Source: Lysinibacillus xylanilyticus (GTDB taxonomy: Bacteria > Bacillota > Bacilli > Bacillales_A > Planococcaceae). From it: a stretch of DNA of 64,000 nt. The translations under genes and the position numbers were made by a program. Shown one piece after another: positions 15,750-24,161 of this stretch (position 1 is its first letter; each line of letters opens with the position of its first letter). Location: assembly GCF_001183605.1 (NCBI RefSeq), contig NZ_LFXJ01000005.1, forward strand, positions 868,001 through 932,000. The letters run 5' to 3'. The notes beneath the pieces were generated by a model. That model made no database searches. It saw nothing but the letters and a program-made list of their open reading frames with translations, and was not told the origin of the DNA.

Positions 15750-16970
15750 ATGGAGGAAGAGCTAAATAAGAAGTATGAAATAAACAATTATATTAAAAAA
15801 CAAATTAATAAAAATAGTTATATTTTAGGTGTTGCTGCTGGTTCTGGAATGACGGCTAAATGCGCAGAACAAGGTGGCGCAGATTTTATTTTAGCTCTAA
15901 ATTCAGGACGATTCAGATTAATGGGGGTAAGTTCATTAGCTGGTTTCTTACCGTATGCAAATAGTAATGAGGTTGTCATGGATTTTGCATGTAAAGAGAT
16001 CCTACCTATGATTAAAAAAATTCCAGTTTGTTTTGGTTTATGTGCAACAGATCCAACAATTGAATTAGATAGTTATATCGATTTGATTAAGAAAAAAGGC
16101 TTTGCAGGCATTAATAATTATCCGAGTATAGGCCTAATAGATGGGCTTTTTAGAGAAGCTTTAGAGGAACAAGGGATTACTTATGAAAAAGAGGTAGAAG
16201 CAATTCGTATCGCTAGTGAAAAAGGATTGTTTACTGTAGCCTTTGTATTTAACGAAGAGCAAGCAATAAGTATGATAAAAGCTGGTGCAGATATTATTTG
16301 TGTTCACTTAGGATTAACGAATGGTGGATCGTTAGGGGCTAAAAAGATTTTATCTTTACAGGCTGCCAAAAAGATGGCGGTAAATATTTTTAAAAGATGT
16401 AAAGAACTAAATCCGAACATTATTAAAATGATTTATGGAGGCCCGGTAAATAAACCAATAGATGTTCAATATATGTATGATGATACTACGATTATGGGTT
16501 ATATCGGGGGCTCTGTGTTTGAAAGGATTCCAAATGAACAAGCTCTCATACATATTACGAAATCATTTAAGGAAACGAACGATTTTCAGTTTGATGATTT
16601 AATCGGTAAAATTACTGATGGTCTAGGAAGTCAAACTGATTATATTAATTTTATTAAGAAATACATTAGTTTGCATTATATGGATGAAATATCATTGAAT
16701 GAAGTGGCAGAAATATTAAATTTGTCTCGTTCTTATTTAAGCACATTATTCAAAAATGAGGTGGGTATTTCATTTACAGAATATCTTATTAATTTTCGAC
16801 TTAATAGGGCAATCGAAATTTTGAAATTAGAAAAATTACCACTAAATAATATTGCTGAAATGGTAGGTTATCCCGATTACACCCAATTTAGTAAAATATT
16901 TAAAAAATATAAAGGTGTGTCACCTAAAAACTATTTAACTTCTTTCAGCAGGTGTTTGGACACCTGCTGA
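15750..16970 (+). CDS. PEP-hydrolase-like TIM barrel fused to an AraC-type DNA-binding domain
   Basis: Start at 15750 after AGAGGTGAAGG; 15717 is possible. Residues about 15-275 match the PEP-hydrolase-like family and the protein at 18452-19276 (ILGVAAGSGMTAKCAEQGGA against [39 protein letters not shown] against [19 protein letters not shown]). Residues about 300-400 form an AraC HTH pair (ISLNEVAEILNLSRSYLSTL and LNNIAEMVGYPDYTQFSKIF). It thus looks like a sensor using the enzyme fold to control the Tm-1-like operon downstream. The last residues, SRCLDTC, come from a repeat that starts inside the gene, so its natural end may be lost. Confidence 0.85.
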   Translation: MEEELNKKYEINNYIKKQINKNSYILGVAAGSGMTAKCAEQGGADFILALNSGRFRLMGVSSLAGFLPYANSNEVVMDFACKEILPMIKKIPVCFGLCATDPTIELDSYIDLIKKKGFAGINNYPSIGLIDGLFREALEEQGITYEKEVEAIRIASEKGLFTVAFVFNEEQAISMIKAGADIICVHLGLTNGGSLGAKKILSLQAAKKMAVNIFKRCKELNPNIIKMIYGGPVNKPIDVQYMYDDTTIMGYIGGSVFERIPNEQALIHITKSFKETNDFQFDDLIGKITDGLGSQTDYINFIKKYISLHYMDEISLNEVAEILNLSRSYLSTLFKNEVGISFTEYLINFRLNRAIEILKLEKLPLNNIAEMVGYPDYTQFSKIFKKYKGVSPKNYLTSFSRCLDTC

Positions 16971-17083
16971 AATAGAGGAACTCAGTCTAAGAACGCCGCG
17001 TTAGCACTACGCTTTCGCGCAAAAAACATTTGCAGGCCTAAGCATAAAGCCGATTCTAGACGCAATTATGCCAAGGCATAATT
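16942..17083. repeat. dispersed repeat, copy 3, overlapping a gene end
   Basis: Begins with a hairpin (TTTCAGCAGGTGT / ACACCTGCTGAAA, about 16943-16972), continues GAGGAACTCAGTCTAAGAACG, then TTTGCAGGCCTAAGCA and ends GACGCAATTATGCC-AAGGCATAATTGAT. The order matches copy 2 at 13155-13378. The stop codon of the upstream gene (16968-16970) is inside its hairpin. Confidence 0.7.
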
Positions 17084-17140
17084 GATAATATAACAAAGAG
17101 ACAATTTTATAGAACAAAAACACATTAACTCTCCCGAAAT

Positions 17141-17204
17141 AAAACGTTATCATGGAATGGAGTAATAAATGAAACCGCTTTCTTATATGATTATTTAACG
17201 TTTT
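17141..17204 (+). promoter_or_regulatory. cre-like site flanked by an inverted repeat, upstream of the Tm-1-like operon
   Basis: ATGAAACCGCTTTCT at 17169-17183 fits the CcpA cre consensus WTGNAANCGNWNNCW at every position. It is framed by AAAACGTTA (17141-17149) and its exact complement TAACGTTTT (17196-17204). The cre suggests glucose repression. The inverted repeat is a candidate site for the AraC-type fusion protein. No strong -35/-10 pair is evident. Confidence 0.6.
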
Positions 17205-17229
17205 AAGATCAAGAAGGGAGAGAGTTGAT

Positions 17230-18489
17230 ATGAAAACAATTGCTTTGGCTGGAACATTTGATTCAAAAGGAAAAGAATATTTATATGTAAAAGAGTTGAT
17301 AGAATCGTTAGGTTTCAATACTTTCACGATTCATACAGGTGTTTTTACCCCAGTTTTTGAGCCTGACATATCAAATGCTGATGTAGCTGCTGCAGCTGGA
17401 GAAGATATATATGAAATTGCAGCAATTAGAGATCGAGCAAATGCTACCGCAGTTCTTGCAAAAGGGATGGAAGTGCTTTTGCCGAAATTGTATGAGGAAG
17501 GTAAATTCGATGGTGTGTTATCGTTTGGAGGTACTGGAGGGTCATCTATTGTAACAACTGGCATGAGAGCATTACCAATTGGTGTTCCTAAAGTAATGGT
17601 TTCAACAGTCGCTTCTGGCAATACGGAGCCGTATGTAGGGACTAGCGACATCATAATGATTCCGTCAGTAGTAGATGTAGCTGGTTTAAATGTAATTTCG
17701 ACTAAAATATTTACGAATGCAGTATTTGCGATAGCAGGTATGCTTAACTTTGAAAATAAAACGATCGTGAAAAAGAAGCCCCTTATTGCTGCAACTATGT
17801 TTGGACTAACAACACCATGTATTAATCAGGCTAAAGATTTCTTAGAGGCTAAAGGATATGAGGTATTAATTTTCCATGCAACAGGTGTTGGTGGTCGTAC
17901 AATGGAGAATTTAATAGCCAATGGTTTTATAGATGGTGTACTTGACATTACAACCACTGAATGGGCCGATGAGTTAATTGGGGGTGTATTGAAAGCTGGA
18001 CCGCATCGTTTAGAAGCAGCTTCAAAAAAACATATTCCTCAGGTGGTATCAGTGGGTGCAATAGATATGGTGAACTTTGGTCCATTCGCTTCTGTCCCAG
18101 CTAGATTTAAAGGCCGAAAATTTTATAAGCATAATCCGACTGTTACTTTAATGCGCACATCTGTTGAAGAGAACAAGCAAATAGGTGAGGTAATTGCCGA
18201 AAAATTATCATTAGCTAAAGGGCACACGGCATTATTTTTGCCACTAAAAGGACTCTCAGGTCTTGATATTGAAGGGCAGCCTTTCTACGGTTTAGAGGAA
18301 GACCGGATGTTATTTAATACATTAAGAGAAAATGTTGACCAAAGTAACGTGGAAATGATTGAAATTAATGCGGACATAAATAGCGAGGAGTTTGCACTAG
18401 CTGCAGCAAAAAAATTAATTGAATTAATAGAAAATAAAGGGCGTGAAAACGATGATGTTACAGAGACAAGAAATATTGAAACGTTTTAA
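17230..18489 (+). CDS. Tm-1-like ATP-binding domain protein (UPF0261)
   Basis: 419 residues with the UPF0261 opening [20 protein letters not shown], the Gly-rich [19 protein letters not shown] loop, and a C-terminal segment [19 protein letters not shown] ([14 protein letters not shown]). The family includes the N-terminal half of the tomato Tm-1 resistance protein, which binds ATP. Its bacterial role is unsettled, though it always keeps company with the PEP-hydrolase-like partner, as here. RBS AAGGGAGAG. Its end overlaps the next gene by 38 bp. A cre-like site lies upstream. Confidence 0.9.
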   Translation: MKTIALAGTFDSKGKEYLYVKELIESLGFNTFTIHTGVFTPVFEPDISNADVAAAAGEDIYEIAAIRDRANATAVLAKGMEVLLPKLYEEGKFDGVLSFGGTGGSSIVTTGMRALPIGVPKVMVSTVASGNTEPYVGTSDIIMIPSVVDVAGLNVISTKIFTNAVFAIAGMLNFENKTIVKKKPLIAATMFGLTTPCINQAKDFLEAKGYEVLIFHATGVGGRTMENLIANGFIDGVLDITTTEWADELIGGVLKAGPHRLEAASKKHIPQVVSVGAIDMVNFGPFASVPARFKGRKFYKHNPTVTLMRTSVEENKQIGEVIAEKLSLAKGHTALFLPLKGLSGLDIEGQPFYGLEEDRMLFNTLRENVDQSNVEMIEINADINSEEFALAAAKKLIELIENKGRENDDVTETRNIETF

Positions 18490-19276
18490 AGAAGAAATTA
18501 ATAAAGGAAATATTCTTCTAGGTGTTGGTGCGGGTACTGGAATTACAGCTAAAAGTAGTGAAGCTGGAGGAGCCGACATGTTGATAGTCTATAATTCAGG
18601 TCGTTATAGAATGGCTGGTCGTGGTTCACTAGCTGGTTTATTAGCATATGGTGATGCTAATAAAATTGTTGTTGAAATGGGTAATGAAGTATTACCTGTT
18701 GTAAAAGATACCCCAGTACTAGCTGGTGTTAATGGAACAGATCCTTTCAAAGTGATGGGAGTTTTCTTAAAGCAGCTAAAAGATCAAGGGTTTAGTGGTG
18801 TTCAAAACTTTCCTACAGTTGGATTAATTGACGGTGTTTTTCGTCAAAATCTAGAGGAAACAGGAATGGGCTATGATTTAGAAGTAGATATGATTAGAAA
18901 AGCGCATGAATTAGATTTGCTAACTACTCCATATGTTTTCGATGAAGAGCAAGCAAAGAAAATGGCTGAAGCGGGTGCAGATATTTTAGTGGCCCACATG
19001 GGATTAACAACAAAAGGAACGATTGGTGCACAAACAGCATTAACTTTAGATGATTGTGTCGATCGAATCCAAAGAATTATTAATGCTGGTAAGTCTATAA
19101 ATCCTGATATATTAGCAATTTGCCATGGAGGTCCAATTGCAGAACCGGAAGATGCTGCTTATATTATTGAAAGAGTAGATGGAATTGTTGGATTCTTTGG
19201 TGCATCTAGTATTGAAAGATTTGCCGCAGAAAAAGGAATCAAGGAGCAAACTGAAGCTTTTAAGGGTATAAAATAA
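18452..19276 (+). CDS. PEP-hydrolase-like family protein (TIM barrel)
   Basis: Start at 18452 (ATG) preferred over GTG at 18443 and ATG at 18455; AAAGGGCG is ahead. The 274-residue protein is a TIM-barrel of the PEP-hydrolase-like family (PF09370), with [26 protein letters not shown] and CHGGPI motifs and the family's closing [11 protein letters not shown]. In plants and fungi the same domain is fused C-terminal to the Tm-1-like domain, so the overlap with the upstream gene reflects a functional pair. Metabolic role in bacteria is not established. Confidence 0.88.
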   Translation: MMLQRQEILKRFKEEINKGNILLGVGAGTGITAKSSEAGGADMLIVYNSGRYRMAGRGSLAGLLAYGDANKIVVEMGNEVLPVVKDTPVLAGVNGTDPFKVMGVFLKQLKDQGFSGVQNFPTVGLIDGVFRQNLEETGMGYDLEVDMIRKAHELDLLTTPYVFDEEQAKKMAEAGADILVAHMGLTTKGTIGAQTALTLDDCVDRIQRIINAGKSINPDILAICHGGPIAEPEDAAYIIERVDGIVGFFGASSIERFAAEKGIKEQTEAFKGIK

Positions 19277-19304
19277 TTAGCTCGTTTTCTCTTACGATAG
19301 TCTG

Positions 19305-19337
19305 AGTCACTCATTAGTAAACATGAGTGACTTTTTT
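19305..19337 (+). terminator. intrinsic terminator of the Tm-1/PEP-hydrolase-like operon
   Basis: AGTCACTCAT / ATGAGTGACT with a short loop and seven T. The same stem recurs at about 32067, 34235 and 41755, there associated with GTACCCC repeats. The following 19338-19574 contains no gene I can support. Confidence 0.85.
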
Positions 19338-19574
19338 GTATTCTACCAAAACCTCTTGCTTGCGAGGAGATTTAGAAAGGAAAAGTGAACTGTAGGCGGT
19401 AGAGCATATTGTTGAGCTTACGTTGATAGAAAAAACTTCAACTAAGGTATGTCCGAATATGGGCAGTGAAAGAAGCGGAAAAGACTTAGTAATTTGCTTA
19501 GGAGAGCTAAGTGAATCTTGAGAGAGGATGTGCAATAGCATTAAGAAAAGCGTTACAATAAAGCAATGCTAAGT

Positions 19575-19757
19575 TCAAGAAGTTCTAAACAACTTTATAA
19601 CACTAGAAACAAAACCAATCAATCCGCAAATCAAGAATATATATGCTACTAGTATTGACATAGCTTCTAAGTTGTTTGTAAAGATTCTATATCCTCCTAC
19701 TGTACATAATGCTAAACCACTAACTGAGCTAAGTAATATTCTATTCTTTTCAGTCAT
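19575..19757 (-). CDS. small two-span membrane protein
   Basis: 60 residues, with GGAGGTGATTTT directly before the ATG, a very good RBS. Two membrane segments: LLSSVSGLALCTVGGYRIF and ILVAYIFLICGLIGFVSSVI, then a basic end. The good RBS makes it a probable real gene. No family recognised. Confidence 0.65.
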   Translation of the reverse strand: MTEKNRILLSSVSGLALCTVGGYRIFTNNLEAMSILVAYIFLICGLIGFVSSVIKLFRTS

Positions 19758-19949
19758 AAAATCACCTCCAATAATTGGATCGATAATATGTTAACATAAT
19801 TTTGGATATGGGTTAACTTATGTGCAGAAGTTTTTGCTTGGAGAATATCATGCAAACAATGACTTTAATAAACACTATGTGGGTTAATCGAAAGAAATGA
19901 ACAGTATAGAAATGGTGACAATATTAGATTACAACGGGATATCGTCATA

Positions 19950-20348
19950 TTGATTGCTGTTATTTTGACTGGATGCAATAAACCTATTGCTCAACCAGAA
20001 GGAAAAGTAATTGTAGATAGTGAAAATTATCCCATGATGCCAGGAGATTATCAGTGGAAGGAAAAGGAAGTTGAAATTAATACATTAAGTTCTCTTGATA
20101 TTAATGGATTAGCAGATGCATTCGAAACATTAGAAGTAGGAAAAGGAGATACAATAAAATTTGAAATTGATCAAAACCCAACTTCTATTTTAGTATCTAA
20201 ACTGAATGAAGATGGTACAAATGATAATGTTGAGATAAAGGATAATAAATTAACTATGCCGACGGAAGAAGGCTACTATATTTATGTACTTAAAGCAACA
20301 TGGAATAAGGGGAAAGAAACTTTCGTTTTTGATGTTAATGTAAAGTAA
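19950..20348 (+). CDS. putative lipoprotein, N-terminus uncertain
   Basis: The frame starts at a TTG and reads IAVILTGCNKP, i.e. the end of a lipoprotein signal with lipobox LTGC, followed by about 120 mainly polar residues with no known domain. The usual Lys-rich N-terminus is missing, and ATG at 19897 is in another frame that ends at 19953, so the 5' end seems frameshifted or the start is a weak TTG. Upstream codons in frame (LQRDIVIL) are hydrophobic. The mature part (PGDYQWKEKEVEINTL) has a beta-sandwich look. Unknown role, likely outside the membrane. Confidence 0.55.
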   Translation: MIAVILTGCNKPIAQPEGKVIVDSENYPMMPGDYQWKEKEVEINTLSSLDINGLADAFETLEVGKGDTIKFEIDQNPTSILVSKLNEDGTNDNVEIKDNKLTMPTEEGYYIYVLKATWNKGKETFVFDVNVK

Positions 20349-20382
20349 ATAAAGAGGGCATAGAAAGAGTGAAATTTTCTGA

Positions 20383-20432
20383 AGGCACTAACAGACAGAA
20401 GAATTACCTGTTTTGTTGGTGTCTCTTTTTTA
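20383..20432 (+). terminator. terminator after the lipoprotein
   Basis: GGCACTAACAGACAG pairs imperfectly with CTGTTTTGTTGGTGTC and is followed by a run of T. Confidence 0.65.
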
Positions 20433-20621
20433 TTTCATTATGAAAATGTAAAATAGCACTCTACAAACGAGGGTTAGCTTTTTACAGTTTGTAATTATTA
20501 GGGATGCCATTATTTATTACCAGGTACAACCTGAGAATGAAAACAATTAAAGAAAACAAGTGAATCAACATATTTATTTGAATATAATGTTTGAAACTAA
20601 AAGAATTAGGGGGGCGGTGTA

Positions 20622-20873
20622 GTGAGCGATATAGATAAACGAAACAGATTAAGTGAAGAACCGTTTGACTATCAAATAACGAAAAAAGAAACGGTTGTCA
20701 TATATTACGAAGGGAAACAAATTAAAATTGTAAAGGATAGAGAGGCTGAGCGTCTTATAGCAAGAATTAAAGAAGTTGAAGATAATATAACAGCAGTACA
20801 GTTATTATTAGCTAAAATTACGGGTAATTTTAAACGTGGTAACGAGAAATTTGGAAAAATGAAAAGAAAGTAA
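20622..20873 (+). CDS. short charged protein with coiled-coil
   Basis: 83 residues from a GTG preceded by GGGGGGCGGTG. The middle (EGKQIKIVKDREAERLIARI) is charged and a heptad-like coiled coil spans about residues 40-70; the C-terminus is strongly basic (KRGNEKFGKMKRK), which might contact nucleic acid. No family recognised; the RBS is the best evidence that it is expressed. Confidence 0.55.
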   Translation: MSDIDKRNRLSEEPFDYQITKKETVVIYYEGKQIKIVKDREAERLIARIKEVEDNITAVQLLLAKITGNFKRGNEKFGKMKRK

Positions 20874-20933
20874 AACAAAGCAAAGGCTATACTTCCTGAA
20901 TTTGCAAAGGTGGGTATGTGAATATTGGAAAGA

Positions 20934-20972
20934 AAATGTTCAGCAAGGAAGGAGTAATCTTACTGAACATTT
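20934..20972 (-). terminator. terminator of the DUF1232 gene
   Basis: AAATGTTCAG and CTGAACATTT are exact complements around a 19-base loop; on the minus strand they are followed by TTTCTTTCC. Confidence 0.6.
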
Positions 20973-20974
20973 CT

Positions 20975-21367
20975 TTAAATAAGATGAAAAATAATTTTAC
21001 TAATCCAAGCAGCAAAGATTATCCAGATAATAATAAAAAGTATTCCAACAAACCAATTCTTTGGTTTTCCAGATAGTTTTAACTTTTCTGCAGCTTCTTT
21101 ATTATCCTCAACTACATGTGGTGGAATTAATTTTAAAGCGAAGACAATTCCCAAAGGTACTATTATTAAATCATCAAGATACCCTAGAACAGGAATGAAA
21201 TCTGGAATTAAATCTATTGGGCTAAAAGCATATGCAACTACGAGCATTGCCACAAGCTTTGCATACCATGGTGATCTGGGATCTTTATAGGACAGAAAAA
21301 GTACAAATAAATTTTGTTTTAATTTTTTTGCAAAGGCTTTTAATTTTGATATTAGACTGTTGTTCAT
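20975..21367 (-). CDS. DUF1232 (YkvA-like) membrane protein
   Basis: 130 residues. The core PWYAKLVAMLVVAYAFSPID followed by LIPDFIPVLGYLDDLIIVPL is the DUF1232 signature, with two membrane helices. A third membrane segment ends the protein (WFVGILFIIIWIIFAAWI). Its function is unknown in the family. GGGAAGATC-type weak RBS. It is monocistronic, ended by a hairpin. Confidence 0.85.
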   Translation of the reverse strand: MNNSLISKLKAFAKKLKQNLFVLFLSYKDPRSPWYAKLVAMLVVAYAFSPIDLIPDFIPVLGYLDDLIIVPLGIVFALKLIPPHVVEDNKEAAEKLKLSGKPKNWFVGILFIIIWIIFAAWISKIIFHLI

Positions 21368-21543
21368 TGAAGATCTTCCCTTTCATTACTTTGAAGTATA
21401 AGTTATCTCAGTAAAAAGGGAAATAAAAACTAATGAACTATATGAGGAAATGTTCAAAGTGGGAGCATTTTTGATTTTAAGGTTGTTCAATAAGTTCCCC
21501 ACGTCAGTCAGTATCAAAGTTGCGCTCAATATATAATTTGATT

Positions 21544-21933
21544 TTAATTAATGAAATCTTGAGGAACACATTCACGAACGCCAGAATTTCTTAATGAGTT
21601 AAATAAAGCTGCACCGATTCTTAATAAAACATTGTTATCTGTTCCATTTTCTAAATCATAAATTACGTAGTATGCATTATCAACTGTAAAAATACATTTT
21701 CGTTCTAATTTAAATCCAGGTGGTACAGTTGGAAGATTAATAACTGGTCGAATCACAGGTGTATCCCCTTCATCTCTGATGAAATTGAAAGTTTGTTGGT
21801 CAATCTCATAGATATTAACTGGATCAATCTCTACACCTTGAGCTGGAATTGTAATTTCATCTTCAACTAATAGGAAAAAGCGTTCGTTTCGAAAATTGAA
21901 AAGACTTCTCGCTCCAATTTCAAATGATGCCAT
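21544..21933 (-). CDS. hypothetical protein
   Basis: Start at 21933 (ASFEIGARSLFNF), because AGGAGGTGAATATAAA stands right before it. 129 residues, mostly beta-strand-like, with no Cys pattern, signal peptide or membrane helix. The Pro-rich middle (PVIRPVINLPTVPPGFK) and RIGAALFNSLRNSGVRECVP end are distinctive. No known family. It opens a run of small genes including YjcZ proteins, which are sporulation related, so a spore role is possible but unproven. Confidence 0.65.
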   Translation of the reverse strand: MASFEIGARSLFNFRNERFFLLVEDEITIPAQGVEIDPVNIYEIDQQTFNFIRDEGDTPVIRPVINLPTVPPGFKLERKCIFTVDNAYYVIYDLENGTDNNVLLRIGAALFNSLRNSGVRECVPQDFIN

Positions 21934-22100
21934 TTTATATTCACCTCCTATTCTAGTTAATATTTTATTCATATCGAATACAGATGTTTGGACAATTAGG
22001 AAGGTGGAGTGAAGATAGAGTAAATATTATTTTTTTAATCTTAAAATTAGCCATTCTGTTTCTAGACTGAAGTCAATCCTATAGGGTTAAAGTAACTATA

Positions 22101-22130
22101 AAAGGGTCACTTGGGATAGAAGTGACCCTT
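22101..22130. terminator. AAAGGGTCAC hairpin, copy 1 of 6
   Basis: AAAGGGTCACT pairs with AGTGACCCTT. It ends the minus-strand YjcZ gene at 22218-22337, and five similar hairpins (about 22699, 22999, 23203, 23547, 23850) punctuate this cluster. Confidence 0.7.
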
Positions 22131-22217
22131 AGTAACAAGATTCGGAGGTGTAAGGCTAAATTAGTATTACCTTACAATAGTTATTAGCATTATATGCCGT
22201 AATGGAGGTATAGGGTA

Positions 22218-22337
22218 TTAATAACCTCTATTCATGAAAGTAGCGCCGACAATAATTAGAAGAATGAACAGAACAACGACAAAAGCGAATGGGTTTCGTT
22301 CGCGACGCTCTTCGCGAAATTCTCCACAGTTTCCCAT
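22218..22337 (-). CDS. YjcZ-family sporulation protein
   Basis: 39 residues, missed by ordinary length cut-offs. A charged start (MGNCGEFREERRERN) precedes one membrane helix, PFAFVVVLFILLIIVGATFM, the invariant core of YjcZ-type proteins made during sporulation in Bacillus and relatives. GGAGGGATATTTT is the RBS. This copy has a basic/acidic head, unlike the Gly/Tyr-rich head of the two other copies here. Exact role unknown. Confidence 0.8.
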   Translation of the reverse strand: MGNCGEFREERRERNPFAFVVVLFILLIIVGATFMNRGY

Positions 22338-22480
22338 AAAATATCCCTCCTTTCTATAACCTATAATATGTAGAGTTATAAAAATGAGAGGTGGCATTAA
22401 TCTAATTAATATTTTCTTTTTAAAAAAATATTAATGTTACGTATTTTGAGAAAGATTTTGAGAAGGGAGGAGATTGAAAT

Positions 22481-22633
22481 ATGAAAGCTATAGAAGATTT
22501 AGAAAAAAGACTTAGAGGTGAAATGGCTTCCAGAATGGATGATAGGGATATTGTAGACATCCTTGAAGTTCTTCAGGGTGCTAGACAGGAAATCGAACGT
22601 TTAAATCAAGTAATTACCAATTACCAAACTTAG
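22481..22633 (+). CDS. short acidic helical protein
   Basis: A 50-residue frame preceded by AAGGGAGGAGATTGAAAT, a very strong RBS. The sequence MKAIEDLEKRLRGEMASRMD and then DILEVLQGARQEIERLN is mostly helix and probably forms a coiled coil. No family recognised. It lies divergently between two YjcZ genes. Confidence 0.55.
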   Translation: MKAIEDLEKRLRGEMASRMDDRDIVDILEVLQGARQEIERLNQVITNYQT

Positions 22634-22689
22634 GGTATAGCCATGTCCAATTTGTGATGAACAATAATTACTGCACAACTTTGAGGAAA

Positions 22690-23190
22690 GAAACTATTAA
22701 AGGGTCACCAGACTAGGAGGCGACCCTTAAATCGGAAATGTTAATATCCAGTCATGAATGTAGCGCCGACAATAATTAGAAGAATAAATAGAACAACAAT
22801 TAAGGCAAATGTAGAACCATTACCGCCGCCGTAATAGCCGCAGTTATTAATGCCACCAACATTTCCACCATAGTATCCCATAAAGCACACCTCCTTTTTA
22901 CAATATATAATATGTTAGCTGTAGAGAAGGAGTATGGTTGATAAACCATTTAGCTATAGGCATTAAAAAATATATTTTTGTGAGATAAGACCATAAAAAA
23001 AGGGCCACTTGGGATGGAGTGACCCTTAGTAAAATAGATTAGGAGGAGTAAGGCTAAATTAGCTTTACCTTACTATTATTATGATGTTATAGCTATGTTT
23101 GTATAGTGAATTGCCTGTGAAATAGATTTAAAATAAAAAAAGCAGTAGCGTCGTCAAATGATACGTTAAACTAATGAACTTTATGATGAA
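22690..23190. repeat. duplicated YjcZ cassette, unit 1
   Basis: About 480 bp matching 23545-24030 (offset about 845 bp): hairpin AGGGTCACC, the YjcZ gene, a spacer with AAAAAATATATTTTTGTGAG, a second GGGTCACTTGGGAT hairpin, then a GTAAGGCTAAATTAGCTTTA inverted repeat. A shorter relative of the last block follows 22101. Confidence 0.75.
22741..22881 (-). CDS. YjcZ-family sporulation protein
   Basis: 46 residues: a Gly/Tyr/Asn-rich head (MGYYGGNVGGINNCGYYGGG) and one helix, TFALIVVLFILLIIVGATFM, typical of YjcZ. RBS GGAGGTG. It is the counterpart of 23586-23732 in the tandem duplication, differing by a Cys shifted one position and a shorter GNG stretch. A stem-loop terminator follows at 22699-22729. 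Confidence 0.85.
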   Translation of the reverse strand: MGYYGGNVGGINNCGYYGGGNGSTFALIVVLFILLIIVGATFMTGY

Positions 23191-23238
23191 AGAAAACTAA
23201 TAAAGGGTCACTCGGTTGGAAGTGACCCAATGTTTAGA

Positions 23239-23421
23239 CTATTTAAACTTATAAACTTTCTTAACTTTCATTGAAGCTACCTCACCACAATTCGTACAAA
23301 TAGTCAAAATTAGTGGTGAACTCGAAAAATGGAGCTCGAGTTTAATGGGTTTTACATTTGCCATAGATCCGCCTAATTTACCTTGTGCGAAGGAATCCTC
23401 ACCATAAGCATTATAAACCAA
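23239..23421 (-). CDS. short hypothetical protein with CxxC
   Basis: 60 residues from a TTG, or 41 from the internal ATG at 23364 (AGGCGG just before). It contains ICTNCGEV, a single CxxC, and a basic end (KVKKVYKFK). The TTG has no close RBS, so the shorter form may be the true one. It lies between the two copies of the YjcZ cassette. Unrecognised. Confidence 0.4.
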   Translation of the reverse strand: MVYNAYGEDSFAQGKLGGSMANVKPIKLELHFSSSPLILTICTNCGEVASMKVKKVYKFK

Positions 23422-23544
23422 ATTATTACTTTTCGTATTATCTCCTTGTTATGTAATTTATGTAAATTTCATCATGAAAAAGCACTGTTGTCACCATACG
23501 CTACTGTAAACTAATGAACAATATGAGGGAGGGAAAGCAACTTT

Positions 23545-24030
23545 AAAAGGGTCACCAGGCTGGGGGCGACCCTTAATCGAAAATGTTAATACTCTCTATG
23601 CATGAAAGTAGCGCCGATAATAATTAAAAGTATAAATAGAACAACAATTAAGGCAAATGTTGAACCATTACCATTTCCGCCTCCATAGTAGCATCCATTA
23701 TTTATACCACCAACGTTTCCGTAGTATCCCATAAAATATCCCTCCTTTCTATAATCTATAATATGTAAGCTGTTGAGAAGGAGTGGGGTGTTAAACCATT
23801 TAGCTGTAGGAATTAAAAAATATATTTTTGTGAGATAAGACAATAAAAAAGGGTCACTTGGGATAGGAGTGACCCTTAGAAAAAAGCTTCGGAGGAGTAA
23901 GGCTAAATTAGCTTTACCTTACTATTATTATGTGATAGCTATGTTTGTATAGTGAATTGCCTGTGAAATAGATTAAAAAAAAAAACGTAGCGTCTTCGCA
24001 TCCTACATTAAACTAATGAAAAATATGAGA
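23545..24030. repeat. duplicated YjcZ cassette, unit 2
   Basis: Same order as unit 1, with the spacer TTTTTGTGAGATAAGAC, the GGGTCACTTGGGAT hairpin and TTTGTATAGTGAATTGCCTG kept nearly unchanged in both. This shows a direct duplication, followed by drift. Confidence 0.75.
23586..23732 (-). CDS. YjcZ-family sporulation protein
   Basis: Start at 23732, supported by AAAGGAGGGATATTTT. 48 residues: MGYYGNVGGINNGCYYGGGN then the membrane core TFALIVVLFILLIIIGATFM. It is the duplicate of the 22741-22881 gene. Its longer reading frame upstream is unlikely to be used. Terminated by the hairpin at 23547-23574. Confidence 0.85.
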   Translation of the reverse strand: MGYYGNVGGINNGCYYGGGNGNGSTFALIVVLFILLIIIGATFMHREY

Positions 24031-24161
24031 GAAATGTGCAATAGAAGAAGTGGATAAATAAGAAAACAGTCCCTTCAATCTGAAAGGACTGTTCAATCAA
24101 AGTGAACTATTTTAAATTTAATATAACATTTTTTAAATAGGGGGCATTGTTATACTCAAAT

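Noticed and set aside
22101-23877. Six similar GGGTCAC palindromic repeats, considered as a CRISPR-like array
   Set aside because: Spacing is irregular, spacers contain YjcZ genes, and each repeat is a hairpin with T-runs. They are terminators within duplicated cassettes.
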